This document shows, one piece after another, positions 28,248 through 37,085 of a stretch of 64,000 bases of DNA (position 1 is its first letter; every line of letters begins with the position of its first letter). Both the position numbers and the translations under genes were made by a program. The notes below the pieces were generated by a model. That model saw only the letters and a list, made by a program, of their open reading frames with translations, made no database searches and was not told where the DNA came from. This DNA is from Gemmatimonadales bacterium. GTDB lineage: Bacteria > Gemmatimonadota > Gemmatimonadetes > Palauibacterales > Palauibacteraceae. The stretch spans positions 1-64,000 of the forward strand of contig VXOJ01000010.1 of the NCBI GenBank assembly GCA_009840115.1. The letters run 5' to 3'.

Positions 28248-28307
28248 GTCTCTCTATTATCCCTCGATCCGCCGCCCCGCTTCAGCCCGCGGAGCGACCG
28301 GCAGAAT

Positions 28308-28321
28308 GGCGAAGCCTCGCC
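28308..28321 (-). promoter_or_regulatory. Hairpin in the predicted rpsO leader
   Basis: GGCGA/TCGCC arms with a 4-base loop (28317-28321 and 28308-28312) fall roughly 20 bases after the predicted rpsO transcription start. It could be part of an S15 autoregulatory structure or the terminator of the upstream gene. It is only five base pairs long. Confidence 0.25.
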
Positions 28322-28343
28322 GTGCCGTTTCATACACAGTCCA

Positions 28344-28374
28344 CAAAACTAGAATCGGCACGCGTCTCTGTAAA
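28344..28374 (-). promoter_or_regulatory. rpsO promoter
   Basis: On the minus strand TTTACA (28374-28369) and TAGTTT (28351-28346) are exactly 17 bases apart; the -10 continues as TAGTTTTG. The sequence is markedly AT-rich against its surroundings and lies 97 bases before the rpsO GTG. Confidence 0.55.
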
Positions 28375-28389
28375 GGTAAGCTCCGGCAC

Positions 28390-29508
28390 TCACGCGCCGG
28401 GCGTGTTCGCCGCCGGGCAGTCGGGGCCGGTGAGGACGGGCTCGAAGATGACTGCGCGGGCGAGTCCGCCGTCCTCCCGCACGCCGAACAGGAGGGCGTC
28501 GTCCCCGGTCCCCCGCAACGCCTCGTCGCGCCGGGTGCGCGCGATGAGGGCTCCGCTGGCGGGATCGATCACATCCAGAACGGTGTCGAGCAGCCGGTCG
28601 AGTTCGAGCGGGGACGGCGCCGCGGCGCCCGCCTCCCGGTTCTCGTCGGCGACCCAGGTGCCCGCCCACAACAGGCCCCGGTCGACGCGAAGACTGATGA
28701 CGATGGACGGGGCCGGCGCCGAGACGGGTGCCCCCGCCTGCGGCGGTCCCGGGTCGAACCAGTCCGGCTCTCCGGCCAGGCGCGCGAGCGGCTCGCTCCC
28801 GCCGTCCGGATCCCACGCCGCGAACCCGTATCCGCCGGCCCGGGTCGTCCACACCCTGCCCCGCCCGTCCAGGGCGACGGGGGCGCGGAAGAAGTTGACG
28901 ACCCACGACGCGACGGGCGCGGCCCCGAGGCTTGCAAGCCGGACTCCGTCGCGGCCGACGATTTCCGTCGTCGCACTCAGTCGATCGTCGATCTGGCCGA
29001 ACCCCGAGACGGCATGGCGCTCCCCGGCGGCGAGGGTCACGAAATCGAGCCCGTGGAGGCTTCGGATATCCGTCGTTTCAAGCAGTTCCCCATCCGGCGA
29101 AAGATGCGTGATGCGGCGGTTGACGAGGTCGAGGATCCGAAGGCTGCCATCGGAGCCGGGACGCATGCGCCCCGGGACGCGATACTCGCCGGGCCCGTCT
29201 CCGTTCCCTCCACGGACCTCCAGGAACGCGCCGTCCGAGTCGAATACGAGCAGTTGTCCTCGGTTCTCTACACTCGCCACCACGTAGTGACCGGCGGCGG
29301 TCCGCGTGATCTCCGGGCGGCTCCCGATCGTTCCGGGGTCGCCGGAGTCGCCGAGGCGCAGCACTTCCCGGAGTTGAACCGTGCAGTCGCCCACCTCGTC
29401 CGCAATCGGCAGGGCCGACTGGGCAACGGACGGTCGCGGGACTCCCGCACAGACGACCATGGCAATGAACCACGGATACCTCGTCCGTACCTTCAGCTTG
29501 CCGATCAT
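28390..29508 (-). CDS. Secreted six-bladed beta-propeller-like protein
   Basis: A 372-residue exported protein: signal peptide of about 30 residues (WFIAMVVCAGVPRPSVAQS, cleavage after AQ or AQS) followed by repeated strand motifs such as LLVFDSDGAFLEVRGGNGDGPGEYR, split between blades, SLRILDLVNRRITHLSPDGE and GRVWTTRAGGYGFAAWDPDG. Such NHL/6-bladed beta-propeller proteins are abundant in Gemmatimonadota and Bacteroidota; their ligands are mostly unknown. Its ATG overlaps the ribF stop (ATGA), so it is the last gene of the rimP-ribF operon, an unexpected place for an extracytoplasmic protein. Confidence 0.75.
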   Translation of the reverse strand: MIGKLKVRTRYPWFIAMVVCAGVPRPSVAQSALPIADEVGDCTVQLREVLRLGDSGDPGTIGSRPEITRTAAGHYVVASVENRGQLLVFDSDGAFLEVRGGNGDGPGEYRVPGRMRPGSDGSLRILDLVNRRITHLSPDGELLETTDIRSLHGLDFVTLAAGERHAVSGFGQIDDRLSATTEIVGRDGVRLASLGAAPVASWVVNFFRAPVALDGRGRVWTTRAGGYGFAAWDPDGGSEPLARLAGEPDWFDPGPPQAGAPVSAPAPSIVISLRVDRGLLWAGTWVADENREAGAAAPSPLELDRLLDTVLDVIDPASGALIARTRRDEALRGTGDDALLFGVREDGGLARAVIFEPVLTGPDCPAANTPGA

Positions 29509-30425
29509 CCGCCCGCTTCCCTGAAGTATTCGAGACCGTCCGCGAGGTCCCGGCGCATCTGCACGGCGAGATCGTCTCCCGACTCGTACGCCCGCACCTC
29601 GCGCAGCCGGTGGAGGACATCGACGGTCACACGCTCCCCGTAGATGTTACGCTCGAAATCGATGAGAAAGAGTTCGATGGCCGGCGGAGCGTCCGCAAAG
29701 GTCGGCCTGGGGCCGAGGTGCAGCAGCCCATCGACCCGCTCGGAGCCCAGCGTGGCGCGCACCGCGTAGATGCCTTCCGCCGGAAGGAGTTTCTCGTGAG
29801 GCGGCGGCGTGAGGTTGGCGGTCGGAAAACCGAGCGTTCTGCCCCGTCCCAGCCCCCGGATCACGGTCCCGCGAAACGAGTACGGGCGACCGAGGCCCGC
29901 CACGGCGCCCTCCATGTCGCCCGACGCCACCGCCCGCCGAACCCGGGTGGAGGAGATGGGCGATCCATCCGCTTCGACGCCTCCGACGACCGAGACCTCG
30001 AACCCGTGGATGCCGCCCAGCCGCTCGAGCACGGAGACGTCCCCGGCGCGTCCGCGCCCGAACCCGTGGTCGTACCCGATCACGACCTCCGCGGGGCGGA
30101 AGCACGGGACGATGAGGTGCTCCACGAACTGCTCGGGGGAGTAACGGGAGAACTCGAGCGTGAAGGAGACGAACGCGGCGTAGTCGAGCCCGAGTTGGGC
30201 GAGGATCTCCTTCTTCTCGTCCGGCAGCGTGAGGAGGGCGGGGGCAGCTTCGGGGCGCACGACGCTCAGGGGGTGAGGGTCGAAGGTGAGGAGCACGGCA
30301 TGGCCGTGCCGGGCGCGCGCCCGGCGCCCGACGTCGCGCAGGATCGCCTGGTGCCCGAGGTGGACTCCATCGAAGGTCCCCATGGTGACGACGGTGCCCC
30401 GGACGTGCGGGGGGAGCCCGCTCAC
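29505..30425 (-). CDS. ribF: Bifunctional riboflavin kinase/FAD synthetase
   Basis: Makes FMN from riboflavin and then FAD. The 306-residue product has an N-terminal nucleotidyltransferase domain (VTMGTFDGVHLGHQAIL with the HxGH motif, VVIGYDHGFGRGRAGD, SSTRVRRAV) and a C-terminal flavokinase domain (GTVIRGLGRGRTLGFPTANL and the EVRAYESGDDLAVQM end). The GTG start at 30425 overlaps the truB stop. truB-ribF is a very common pairing in bacterial ribosome-biogenesis operons. Confidence 0.96.
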   Translation of the reverse strand: MSGLPPHVRGTVVTMGTFDGVHLGHQAILRDVGRRARARHGHAVLLTFDPHPLSVVRPEAAPALLTLPDEKKEILAQLGLDYAAFVSFTLEFSRYSPEQFVEHLIVPCFRPAEVVIGYDHGFGRGRAGDVSVLERLGGIHGFEVSVVGGVEADGSPISSTRVRRAVASGDMEGAVAGLGRPYSFRGTVIRGLGRGRTLGFPTANLTPPPHEKLLPAEGIYAVRATLGSERVDGLLHLGPRPTFADAPPAIELFLIDFERNIYGERVTVDVLHRLREVRAYESGDDLAVQMRRDLADGLEYFREAGG

Positions 30426-31336
30426 GCGGCAAACACCTTCTTCGGGTAGAGGCGGCCATCGCGCTCCTCGGCAATGGCGAAGAGGTCATCGGCGGCGTAC
30501 AGCGCGACCGGGTTCGTGGAGCCCCCCCGCGAATCGGGCGCGCTCCCGGACGGCGGCAGCACGTCTCCGCGCTCGACCGGCCTTCCGTACCGGATCTCGT
30601 CCCGCTCTCCATCGTTCAGTTCGCGCCGCCACACCCACGGCAGCGCGGCCATCCCGGGGCGCCAGGCGGTGGACGCCTCGGCCACGGCTTCCGCCACCGC
30701 GTCGGGAGCGGTTGCCTCGTCTACCCCGAACGGGCCGATCGCGCTGCGGCGCAGCGCCGTAAGGTGCGCCCCGGGTCCGAGGTCCCGCCCGATGTCGCGG
30801 GCCAGCGCACGTACGTAGGTGCCGGTGGAGACGCTCGCGCGGAAGCGGACCCGAGGGAGATCGATGTCCGTGACCGCGATCTCGTGGATGGTCACCTCGC
30901 GTGCCCGCAGTTCGGGGCGCTCCCCGCGGCGGGCCAGCGCATAGGCGCGCTCGCCGCCGGTGCGGCGCGCCGAGTAGGAGGAGGGCACCTGGCGTCCGAC
31001 GCCCTCGCGGGCCGCGAAGGAGGCCCGGATCGCCTCGCCGTCCAGCTCCCGCCAACCGGCATCCTCCGATACGGTCTTCCCCGTGAGGTCGTCCGTGTCG
31101 GTCTCCCGCCCCAGCGCCAGCGTCGCATCGTAGGATTTCGGGAGTCCGTGGTAGAGGTCGGCGAGCCGGGTGAACGACCCGACGAGCGACAGCAGGAGCC
31201 CCGTCGCGAAGGGGTCGAGCGTGCCCGTGTGGCCGATCCGGCGCACCCCCAGCTTTCGCCGTATCCGAAGGACGATGTCGTGCGACGTCGCTCCGGCCGG
31301 CTTGTCGACGAGGAGCAGACCGGCTTCAGTCGTCAC
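30422..31336 (-). CDS. truB: tRNA pseudouridine(55) synthase
   Basis: Forms pseudouridine 55 in the T-loop of tRNAs. The 304-residue product shows LLLVDKPAGATSHDIVLRIR, the catalytic Asp in HTGTLDPFATGLLLSLVG, and RFRASVSTGTYVRALARDIG, all typical. The GTG at 31336 overlaps the last codons of rbfA by 11 bases and has GAGGA upstream. The C terminus carries a PUA-like strand region (LFAIAEERDGRLYPKKVF). Confidence 0.96.
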   Translation of the reverse strand: MTTEAGLLLVDKPAGATSHDIVLRIRRKLGVRRIGHTGTLDPFATGLLLSLVGSFTRLADLYHGLPKSYDATLALGRETDTDDLTGKTVSEDAGWRELDGEAIRASFAAREGVGRQVPSSYSARRTGGERAYALARRGERPELRAREVTIHEIAVTDIDLPRVRFRASVSTGTYVRALARDIGRDLGPGAHLTALRRSAIGPFGVDEATAPDAVAEAVAEASTAWRPGMAALPWVWRRELNDGERDEIRYGRPVERGDVLPPSGSAPDSRGGSTNPVALYAADDLFAIAEERDGRLYPKKVFAA

Positions 31337-31682
31337 GCGGCCCCGCGTCCTCGCGAGCCCGGCGCAGCAGTTCCTCGATCCGGCTCGCGTGCTCGGGCGT
31401 TTCATCCGGCAGGAAGCGGAACTCCGGGACCTTCCGCAGCCGGAGCGACCGGCCGAGTTCACGTCGTATGAACCCCACCGCGTGTTCCAGCCCTTCGACT
31501 CCCTCCGACACATCCCCGTCGGAGCGAATGTAGACGGTGGCGAAGGAGAGATCGCGGGTCGCCCGCACGTCGGTCACCGTCACTCCGTCGAGCCGCGGGT
31601 CCTTGAGCGATCCGAGCAGGAGGCGCGTGAGTTCGCGCCGGAAGAGCTCGCCCAGTCGTTCGCTCCGGTGACGATGGGTCAC
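31326..31682 (-). CDS. rbfA: Ribosome-binding factor A
   Basis: Late 30S assembly factor. The 118-residue KH-like protein starts HRSERLGELFRRELTRLLL and has the conserved VTVTDVRATRDLSFATVYI and LRKVPEFRFLPDETPEHASRI segments. GTG start at 31682. It follows ylxP by 28 bases and overlaps truB, keeping the widely conserved infB-rbfA-truB order. Confidence 0.94.
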   Translation of the reverse strand: MTHRHRSERLGELFRRELTRLLLGSLKDPRLDGVTVTDVRATRDLSFATVYIRSDGDVSEGVEGLEHAVGFIRRELGRSLRLRKVPEFRFLPDETPEHASRIEELLRRAREDAGPRDD

Positions 31683-31710
31683 CCGCTCCCCCGCGCCGGT
31701 CCGCCGGCCT

Positions 31711-31995
31711 TCACAGGAACTCGGTCTCCGACTCGATGACGTGCGCCCTCGGGTCCGATCTCAGGAAGAGGTCGACGCGTCCGAGCACCGATTCGGCATG
31801 CCGGCGTTCGCCCGATGCGACGCAGGCCGTGATCTCGGCCATCGAGGCCCGGTCGCGGAGGCCGGTCTCGGCGGCGGAAACCCGGAACTTCACGATCGTG
31901 CGCTCGCGCAGGCCGCGGACGACCGAACGCTTTGCCTTGAGCGACCGGCAGCCCGGGAGGTGAAACACCCAGCGGCCCACCCCGATGACGGCCAT
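31711..31995 (-). CDS. ylxP: DUF503 family protein (YlxP-like)
   Basis: Small conserved protein of unknown function usually placed between infB and rbfA; a role in ribosome assembly is suspected. The 94-residue product has the family-typical GCRSLKAKRSVVRGLRERTI and VKFRVSAAETGLRDR segments. The ATG at 31995 lies 16 bases after infB. The call rests on this motif and on gene order. Confidence 0.88.
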   Translation of the reverse strand: MAVIGVGRWVFHLPGCRSLKAKRSVVRGLRERTIVKFRVSAAETGLRDRASMAEITACVASGERRHAESVLGRVDLFLRSDPRAHVIESETEFL

Positions 31996-32011
31996 GATGC
32001 CCCGCGGAAGA

Positions 32012-34711
32012 TCAGCCCGCCGGTGCTCCGGAGAGGGTGCGCGCGACCTCCACCACCTCGTAGCACTCGATCACATCGCCGACCTTGATATCGTTGTAGT
32101 TCTCGATGGAGATGCCGCACTCGTACCCATCTCTCACCTGGCGCACATCCTCCTTGAACCGCCTGAGGCTGTCGATCCGGCCCTGGTAGATCTGGATCTG
32201 GTCGCGCAGGAGGCGGATCGGGAGGTTGCGCCGCATGGTCCCGGTCTGGACGTAGCAGCCCGCGATCGTCCCGGCCTTCGGGACGCGGAAGAGCTCGCGG
32301 ATCTCGGCCATGCCGACCGTGACCTCACGCTGCTCGGGCGCGAGCAGACCTTCGAGCGCGAGACGGATCTCCTCGACCGCTTCGTAGATCACGTTGTAGA
32401 TCCGGATCTCGATCGACTCGCGTTCCGCGGCGGCCGCCGCCCCGGCGTCGGGTCGGACGTGGAAGCCGACGATGATCGCCTCCGACGTCGAGGCCAGAAG
32501 AATGTCGGACTCGTTGATGCCGCCCACGGCCCGGTGGATGACCTCGACCGAGACCTCGTCGGTCGACAGCCGCTCCAGGCTGTCGGAGAGCGCCTGGACC
32601 GAGCCGTCCGTATCGCCCTTGATGACGACGTTCAGACGGGCGCCCTCGCCCGCCTTGACCGCGGCGAAGACATCCTCGAGCCGTGTGCCGGTCGCCCGGC
32701 GGCGGATATCCTTCTCCCGCTCCAGTTGCTGGCGCCGCGAGACGATCTCGCGGACCCGCGCCGCGGAGAGGACGACGAGCGAGTCGCCTGCCTGGGGGAC
32801 GCCCTCGATCCCGAGCACCCGCACGGGGATCCCCGGACCGGCGCTCGTGACCTTCCGGCCGCGCTCATCGATGAGCGCGCGGACGCGTCCGCCGTGAAGT
32901 CCGCAGACGAAATCGACGCCGACTTCCAGCGTCCCCCGCTCCACGAGCACCGTCGCGACCGGACCCATGCCGCGGTCCAACTGCGCCTCGACGACCGTCC
33001 CCCGGGCCTCTCGCTCCGGGTTCGCCTTCAGCTCGAGAATCTCCGCCTGGAGAAGGACCTTCTCGAGAAGATCGTCCAACCCTTCGCCCGTCTTCGCCGA
33101 GACGTCCGCACCGAGGATCTCGCCGCCGAAGTCCTCGAGGACGACCTCGCGCGCGAGGAGCTCCCTCTTGACCCGATTCACATCCGCCGATGGGAGGTCG
33201 ACCTTGTTCACCGCGACGACGATGGGCACCGACGCGTTCCGGGCGTGGCTGATCGCCTCGATCGTCTGCGGCATCACGGAGTCGTCCGCCGCCACGACGA
33301 GGATCACGATGTCCGTCACCTCCGCGCCGCGCGCGCGCATGGCCGTGAACGCCTCGTGGCCGGGCGTGTCGAGGAAGGTGATCGTCCTGCCCTCCGAGAG
33401 AACCACGTGATAGGCGCCGATGTGCTGCGTGATGCCCCCCGCCTCTCCCGCGATCACGTTCGTACTCCGGATACGGTCGAGTAGCGAGGTCTTTCCATGG
33501 TCGACGTGGCCCATCACGGTCACGATGGGCGGACGGGGCACCAACTGGCTCTCGTCCTCGGGCAGGTCCTCGTCGGCGCTCGCGAGGTCCGCCTCGAACC
33601 CCTCCTCGCGGATCGCCGTGAAGCCCGCCTCCTCGCAGATGAGTTCGATCTGGCCGAAGTCGAGTCGCTGATTGATCGTCACCATGAGACCGAGGTTCTT
33701 GAACGCCGAGGTGATGATGGCTTGCGGCGGGACCTCGATCAGGTCGGCGAGCTCCGACACGGTGAGGAACTCGTTGACCCGAACCGTCGCCTTCTCCGTG
33801 CGCTGTTCGAGCTCGCGCTGCTCGCGCTCCGCTTCGCGCTGCTGTTGCTGCGTTTCCCGACGCCGCTTCCGCGGCGAGGACTGCCCCATCGCGGCCAGCG
33901 TCTTGCGGAAATTCTGCTGGACCGCGTTCCGATCCACGCGTCGCCGCTTTTTTCCGTCTCCGCCGCGAGACTTCTTGCGGCCATCGACCGTGTAGCCTTC
34001 GGCCGAGATTCGCACCTTGCCGCCGGGGCCCGCCGAGGCCCTGGGGCCCGCGGGCGCCGTCGGGGCGGCGGGCGACGGCATGTCACGGCGGACCGGCTTC
34101 GGCCGACGTGCGGAGCGCGGCGGCGCGGACGGCGTCTCCGCCTCCTCCGCCGGCTCCGCGGATTCCGCTTCCGGCTCGGTGACTTCCGGCTCGGCGACTT
34201 CCGCCTCCGCAACCTCGACACTCGCTTCCGACTCCGTCGGCTCGGCTTCCTCGGCGGCGGGAACCTCGTCCACCTCGGCGGGCTCCGGGGCGACTTCGGC
34301 TTCAGGCTCGAATTCGGTCTCCGCCTGCGGGGCCTCGGTCCCGGTTTCGGGCTCGGCCTCGGCCTCGGCCGGAGATTCGACTTCGGGCGCCTCCGCGGCC
34401 GCCGTCGTGGCCTCTTCCGTCGCCTCGGGGGCGGGGCCAACCGCTTCTTCGACGTCGACTTCCGGCGTCGCGGCAGTGAGCGACGCCGGAGCCGCCCTCC
34501 GCCGGCGACGGCGTCGCCGCACGGGGGCCGCGGTGCCGGTGACCGCCTCACCCCTCCGTTCGCGTTCGAGCCGCGCGTGCAGACGTGCCACGCTCGCCGA
34601 GTCCACGCTCGACATGTGGCTCCGCACGGGCACCTCCATCTCCCGCAGCAACTGGATGAGGTGACTCGTGTCGAGTCTCAGTTCCTCTGCGACCTCGAAG
34701 ACACGCTTCAT
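32012..34711 (-). CDS. infB: Translation initiation factor IF-2
   Basis: GTPase that brings initiator tRNA to the 30S subunit. The 899-residue product has an IF2_N domain (KRVFEVAEELRLDTSHLIQLL), a long low-complexity acidic Glu/Ala/Pro/Val linker (about residues 75-215), a basic Arg/Lys-rich stretch and a second IF2_N-like domain around 305-350. The G domain begins at GHVDHGKTSLLD (about 398), with DTPGHEAF and NKVDLP, followed by domains II-IV. The linker is longer than in many species. The ATG overlaps the ylxQ stop by 4 bases. Confidence 0.97.
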   Translation of the reverse strand: MKRVFEVAEELRLDTSHLIQLLREMEVPVRSHMSSVDSASVARLHARLERERRGEAVTGTAAPVRRRRRRRRAAPASLTAATPEVDVEEAVGPAPEATEEATTAAAEAPEVESPAEAEAEPETGTEAPQAETEFEPEAEVAPEPAEVDEVPAAEEAEPTESEASVEVAEAEVAEPEVTEPEAESAEPAEEAETPSAPPRSARRPKPVRRDMPSPAAPTAPAGPRASAGPGGKVRISAEGYTVDGRKKSRGGDGKKRRRVDRNAVQQNFRKTLAAMGQSSPRKRRRETQQQQREAEREQRELEQRTEKATVRVNEFLTVSELADLIEVPPQAIITSAFKNLGLMVTINQRLDFGQIELICEEAGFTAIREEGFEADLASADEDLPEDESQLVPRPPIVTVMGHVDHGKTSLLDRIRSTNVIAGEAGGITQHIGAYHVVLSEGRTITFLDTPGHEAFTAMRARGAEVTDIVILVVAADDSVMPQTIEAISHARNASVPIVVAVNKVDLPSADVNRVKRELLAREVVLEDFGGEILGADVSAKTGEGLDDLLEKVLLQAEILELKANPEREARGTVVEAQLDRGMGPVATVLVERGTLEVGVDFVCGLHGGRVRALIDERGRKVTSAGPGIPVRVLGIEGVPQAGDSLVVLSAARVREIVSRRQQLEREKDIRRRATGTRLEDVFAAVKAGEGARLNVVIKGDTDGSVQALSDSLERLSTDEVSVEVIHRAVGGINESDILLASTSEAIIVGFHVRPDAGAAAAAERESIEIRIYNVIYEAVEEIRLALEGLLAPEQREVTVGMAEIRELFRVPKAGTIAGCYVQTGTMRRNLPIRLLRDQIQIYQGRIDSLRRFKEDVRQVRDGYECGISIENYNDIKVGDVIECYEVVEVARTLSGAPAG

Positions 34712-35052
34712 TGTCCAGGCACCTGCCCTTCCGGATCTCCCTGCGACCCGGAGCTTTCGTCACGCCGCGAAGGCGTGCGCTCCCCTTCGAGAATCCGCTG
34801 CGCCAGCGCCGAATCCGTGACGCCGACGACGGCTACATCGTTCCGTCCGAGCGCCCGTCCGAGCGCCCGGCGACTCGCCACCGTTACCCGCGACGCCCGC
34901 CGCGCCTGTGGCGTGAGGCGGCCCACCGCATGCCGCGATGCGTCGCCCGCGACCACGAGCAGGGCGAGCCTTCCCCTGCGCGCCGCGATGTCCACGGCCC
35001 GGGTTCCGAGCGCGACCCGTCCCGCGCGCGTCGCGATCCCCAGCAAGCTCAA
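34708..35052 (-). CDS. ylxQ: L7Ae-family protein (YlxQ-like)
   Basis: A 114-residue protein with the L7Ae/L30e-like K-turn RNA-binding fold: LLGIATRAGRVALGTRAVD, LALLVVAGDASRHAVGRL and VAVVGVTDSALAQRIL. Such proteins sit between nusA and infB in many bacteria and are thought to bind ribosomal RNA. The C-terminal 20 residues are polar and disordered. The start is TTG at 35052, 17 bases after nusA. The usual intervening ylxR (DUF448) gene is absent. Confidence 0.85.
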   Translation of the reverse strand: MSLLGIATRAGRVALGTRAVDIAARRGRLALLVVAGDASRHAVGRLTPQARRASRVTVASRRALGRALGRNDVAVVGVTDSALAQRILEGERTPSRRDESSGSQGDPEGQVPGQ

Positions 35053-35069
35053 CGTCCCGCCGCCGCGCT

Positions 35070-36554
35070 TCAGGCGGTCCCCTCGCCCGAGGCCGCCGTG
35101 CTCAGCGCATCGGCCGCCTCCGCGGGTTCCGGCTCCGGGGCCGCCTCCACGGGTTCCGGCTCCGGCGGCACATCCGCGGGTTCCGGCTCCGGCGGCACAT
35201 CCACGGCCGCTGCGTCCGAGGGCGCCTCGGCAGCCGCCTTCGCGGCCGCGGCGCCCTCCGTCTGCGCCTCGTCCACGACGGTCAATTCGTCGATGAGCGC
35301 TTCCAGCGTATCCGCCTCGTCCGGCCCGATCCCCGGAACCTGGAGGAAATCGCTCCGGTCCATGTCGAGGAGTCCATAAAAGCTGCCGATCCCGGCCGCC
35401 TCGAGTGCCGCAAGCGTCGCGGGGGCGATCCCCTCGAGCTCGGAGAGCGGGAAGTCGGACATCTCGTACTCGTCATCGCCTCCGAACAGGCTGGCCTCTC
35501 CGCCGCGCTCCATCCAGTCACGGCTGGAATACAGGTCGATCTGCCAACCAATGAGTTGCGACGCCAACCGCACGTTCTGTCCGTTTCGTCCGATCGCCAG
35601 CGACAGCTGATCCTCATCCACGATCGCCGTAATGACGTGTCGCTCCTGATCCGAGATCACCTTGGCGACCCGGGCCGGAGCCAGGGCGCGGCGGGCGAAG
35701 ATCTCGGGGTCCGGGTGCCACGGGACGATGTCGATCCGCTCCCCGCTCAACTCCGACACGACGGCCTGGACGCGCGACCCCTTCAGGCCCACGCAGGCCC
35801 CGACCGGGTCGACGGACTCATCCCGGGACGCGACGGCCACCTTCGTGCGCCCGCCCGCCTCACGAACGATCTCCTTGATGTCCACGATATCCTGGTAGAT
35901 CTCCGGCACCTCGAGCGCGAACAGCGAAGCGACGAACTGGGGGTCCGCCCGCGACAGGATGAGTCGCGGACCGCGCGGCGTCTCCTCCAGCAGCTTCAGC
36001 ACGGCACGGATCGGTTCGCCCTGCCGGAAGCGTTCCCGCGGGTTCTGTTCCCGCCACGGGATGATCGCCTCGGCTTCCCGCGACCGGTTCAGCATCACGA
36101 CGAGTTTGCCGCGCTCGCTCGCCTGCACCTCGCCCGAAACGAGGTCCCCTACCCGATCGTTGAACTCCATGCGGATCCGGTCGCGTTCTCCCTCGCGGAT
36201 GCGCTGAATGATCCTCTGCTTGGCGGCCATCACCGCGCTGCGTCCGAAATCCCTGAAATCGACGGGGATCTCCATGAGGTCGCCGACCTGGAAGTCGGGA
36301 TCATCCCAGCGAGCCTGCTCCAGCGTCACTTCCCGTGCCGGATCCTCGACCTCCTCGACGACTTCCTTGAGGACGACGATCGAGATGTCCCCTCCATCGG
36401 TGACGTCGATTTCCGCATCGACCGGACCGCCGAAACGACGGGCGAGCGCCGCGTGGATGCCTTCGCGGATGAGATCATGCAGCTCCAGCTCCGTCAGCGA
36501 CTTGTTGGCCGCCATCATGCGGAACGCTTCAACGATCGGGATCTGATCGCTCAT
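35070..36554 (-). CDS. nusA: Transcription termination/antitermination factor NusA
   Basis: RNA polymerase-binding factor that stimulates pausing and intrinsic termination and takes part in antitermination. The 494-residue product has the N-terminal polymerase-binding domain (MSDQIPIVEAFRMMAANKSL), an S1 domain (VGDLVSGEVQASERGKLVVM), two KH domains (VGACVGLKGSRVQAVVSEL; SLAIGRNGQNVRLASQLIG), a helix-hairpin-helix region (GIGSFYGLLDMDRSDFLQVP) and an acidic C-terminal tail built from PPEPEP repeats. The ATG is preceded by GAGAGGGG. It lies 9 bases after rimP. Confidence 0.96.
   Translation of the reverse strand: MSDQIPIVEAFRMMAANKSLTELELHDLIREGIHAALARRFGGPVDAEIDVTDGGDISIVVLKEVVEEVEDPAREVTLEQARWDDPDFQVGDLMEIPVDFRDFGRSAVMAAKQRIIQRIREGERDRIRMEFNDRVGDLVSGEVQASERGKLVVMLNRSREAEAIIPWREQNPRERFRQGEPIRAVLKLLEETPRGPRLILSRADPQFVASLFALEVPEIYQDIVDIKEIVREAGGRTKVAVASRDESVDPVGACVGLKGSRVQAVVSELSGERIDIVPWHPDPEIFARRALAPARVAKVISDQERHVITAIVDEDQLSLAIGRNGQNVRLASQLIGWQIDLYSSRDWMERGGEASLFGGDDEYEMSDFPLSELEGIAPATLAALEAAGIGSFYGLLDMDRSDFLQVPGIGPDEADTLEALIDELTVVDEAQTEGAAAAKAAAEAPSDAAAVDVPPEPEPADVPPEPEPVEAAPEPEPAEAADALSTAASGEGTA
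35116..35204. repeat. 27-base tandem repeat in the 3' end of nusA
   Basis: The core GGGTTCCGGCTCCGG recurs at 35124, 35151 and 35178, a strict 27-base period, and encodes a 9-residue PEPEP-containing repeat in the NusA tail. Such in-frame minisatellites can vary in copy number by slippage. Confidence 0.8.
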
Positions 36555-36563
36555 TGCCCCTCT

Positions 36564-37055
36564 CTATCTCCCACCCACACCTCCGGCCGCGTCCCAGTCG
36601 TAGACCAGGCGGGCGGAGGCCACGAGCTCCAGCGGGATCTCCACGCGATCCCCTTCGATCTCCAGCGCGAACGTCCCGGGACGTCCCTTCACCATCCCGA
36701 GCAGCGTGCCTTCCAGTTTTCGGCCTCGGTCGGCCAGCGGACCGTAGCCCCGGACGCGAATCCGCGACCCGGCAAAGCGGTCGTAGTCCACGGGCTTGAC
36801 CAGCGGCCGTTCCACTCCCGGCGACGACACTTCGAGCACCCAGTCCTCGTCGGCCCCATCTTCAAGTGCGCCACGCAGTTCCCTCGTCACCGCGACGCAG
36901 TCGTCGACGGTCACGCCCGACCGCGGGTTCGACAAACCGGGCCGATCGATCCGGAGCCGCAGCAACGGCCGCTGACGGCCTCCGCCCCGCTCCATTTGCA
37001 CGACCTCGAAGCCGAGGGCTTCGACCGCGCGTTCGATGTCCGCCGAGTCCAGCAT
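36564..37055 (-). CDS. rimP: Ribosome maturation factor RimP
   Basis: 30S assembly factor. The 163-residue product has the family motifs LGFEVVQMERGGG, LRLRIDRPG, GVTVDDCVAVTRELRGAL and VLEVSSPGVERPLVKPVDY, followed by the SH3-like C-terminal domain. The ATG at 37055 has AAAGGG upstream. Directly upstream is a strong intrinsic terminator that lies within a possible leader ORF. Confidence 0.95.
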   Translation of the reverse strand: MLDSADIERAVEALGFEVVQMERGGGRQRPLLRLRIDRPGLSNPRSGVTVDDCVAVTRELRGALEDGADEDWVLEVSSPGVERPLVKPVDYDRFAGSRIRVRGYGPLADRGRKLEGTLLGMVKGRPGTFALEIEGDRVEIPLELVASARLVYDWDAAGGVGGR

Positions 37056-37085
37056 GACCGACCCTTTCGGCGAATCCGGTTCGCC

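Noticed and set aside
33850-34500. Low-complexity DNA in infB as a repeat array or CRISPR-like element
   Set aside because: It is in frame and encodes the acidic Glu/Ala/Pro linker of IF-2; no regular spacer structure is present.
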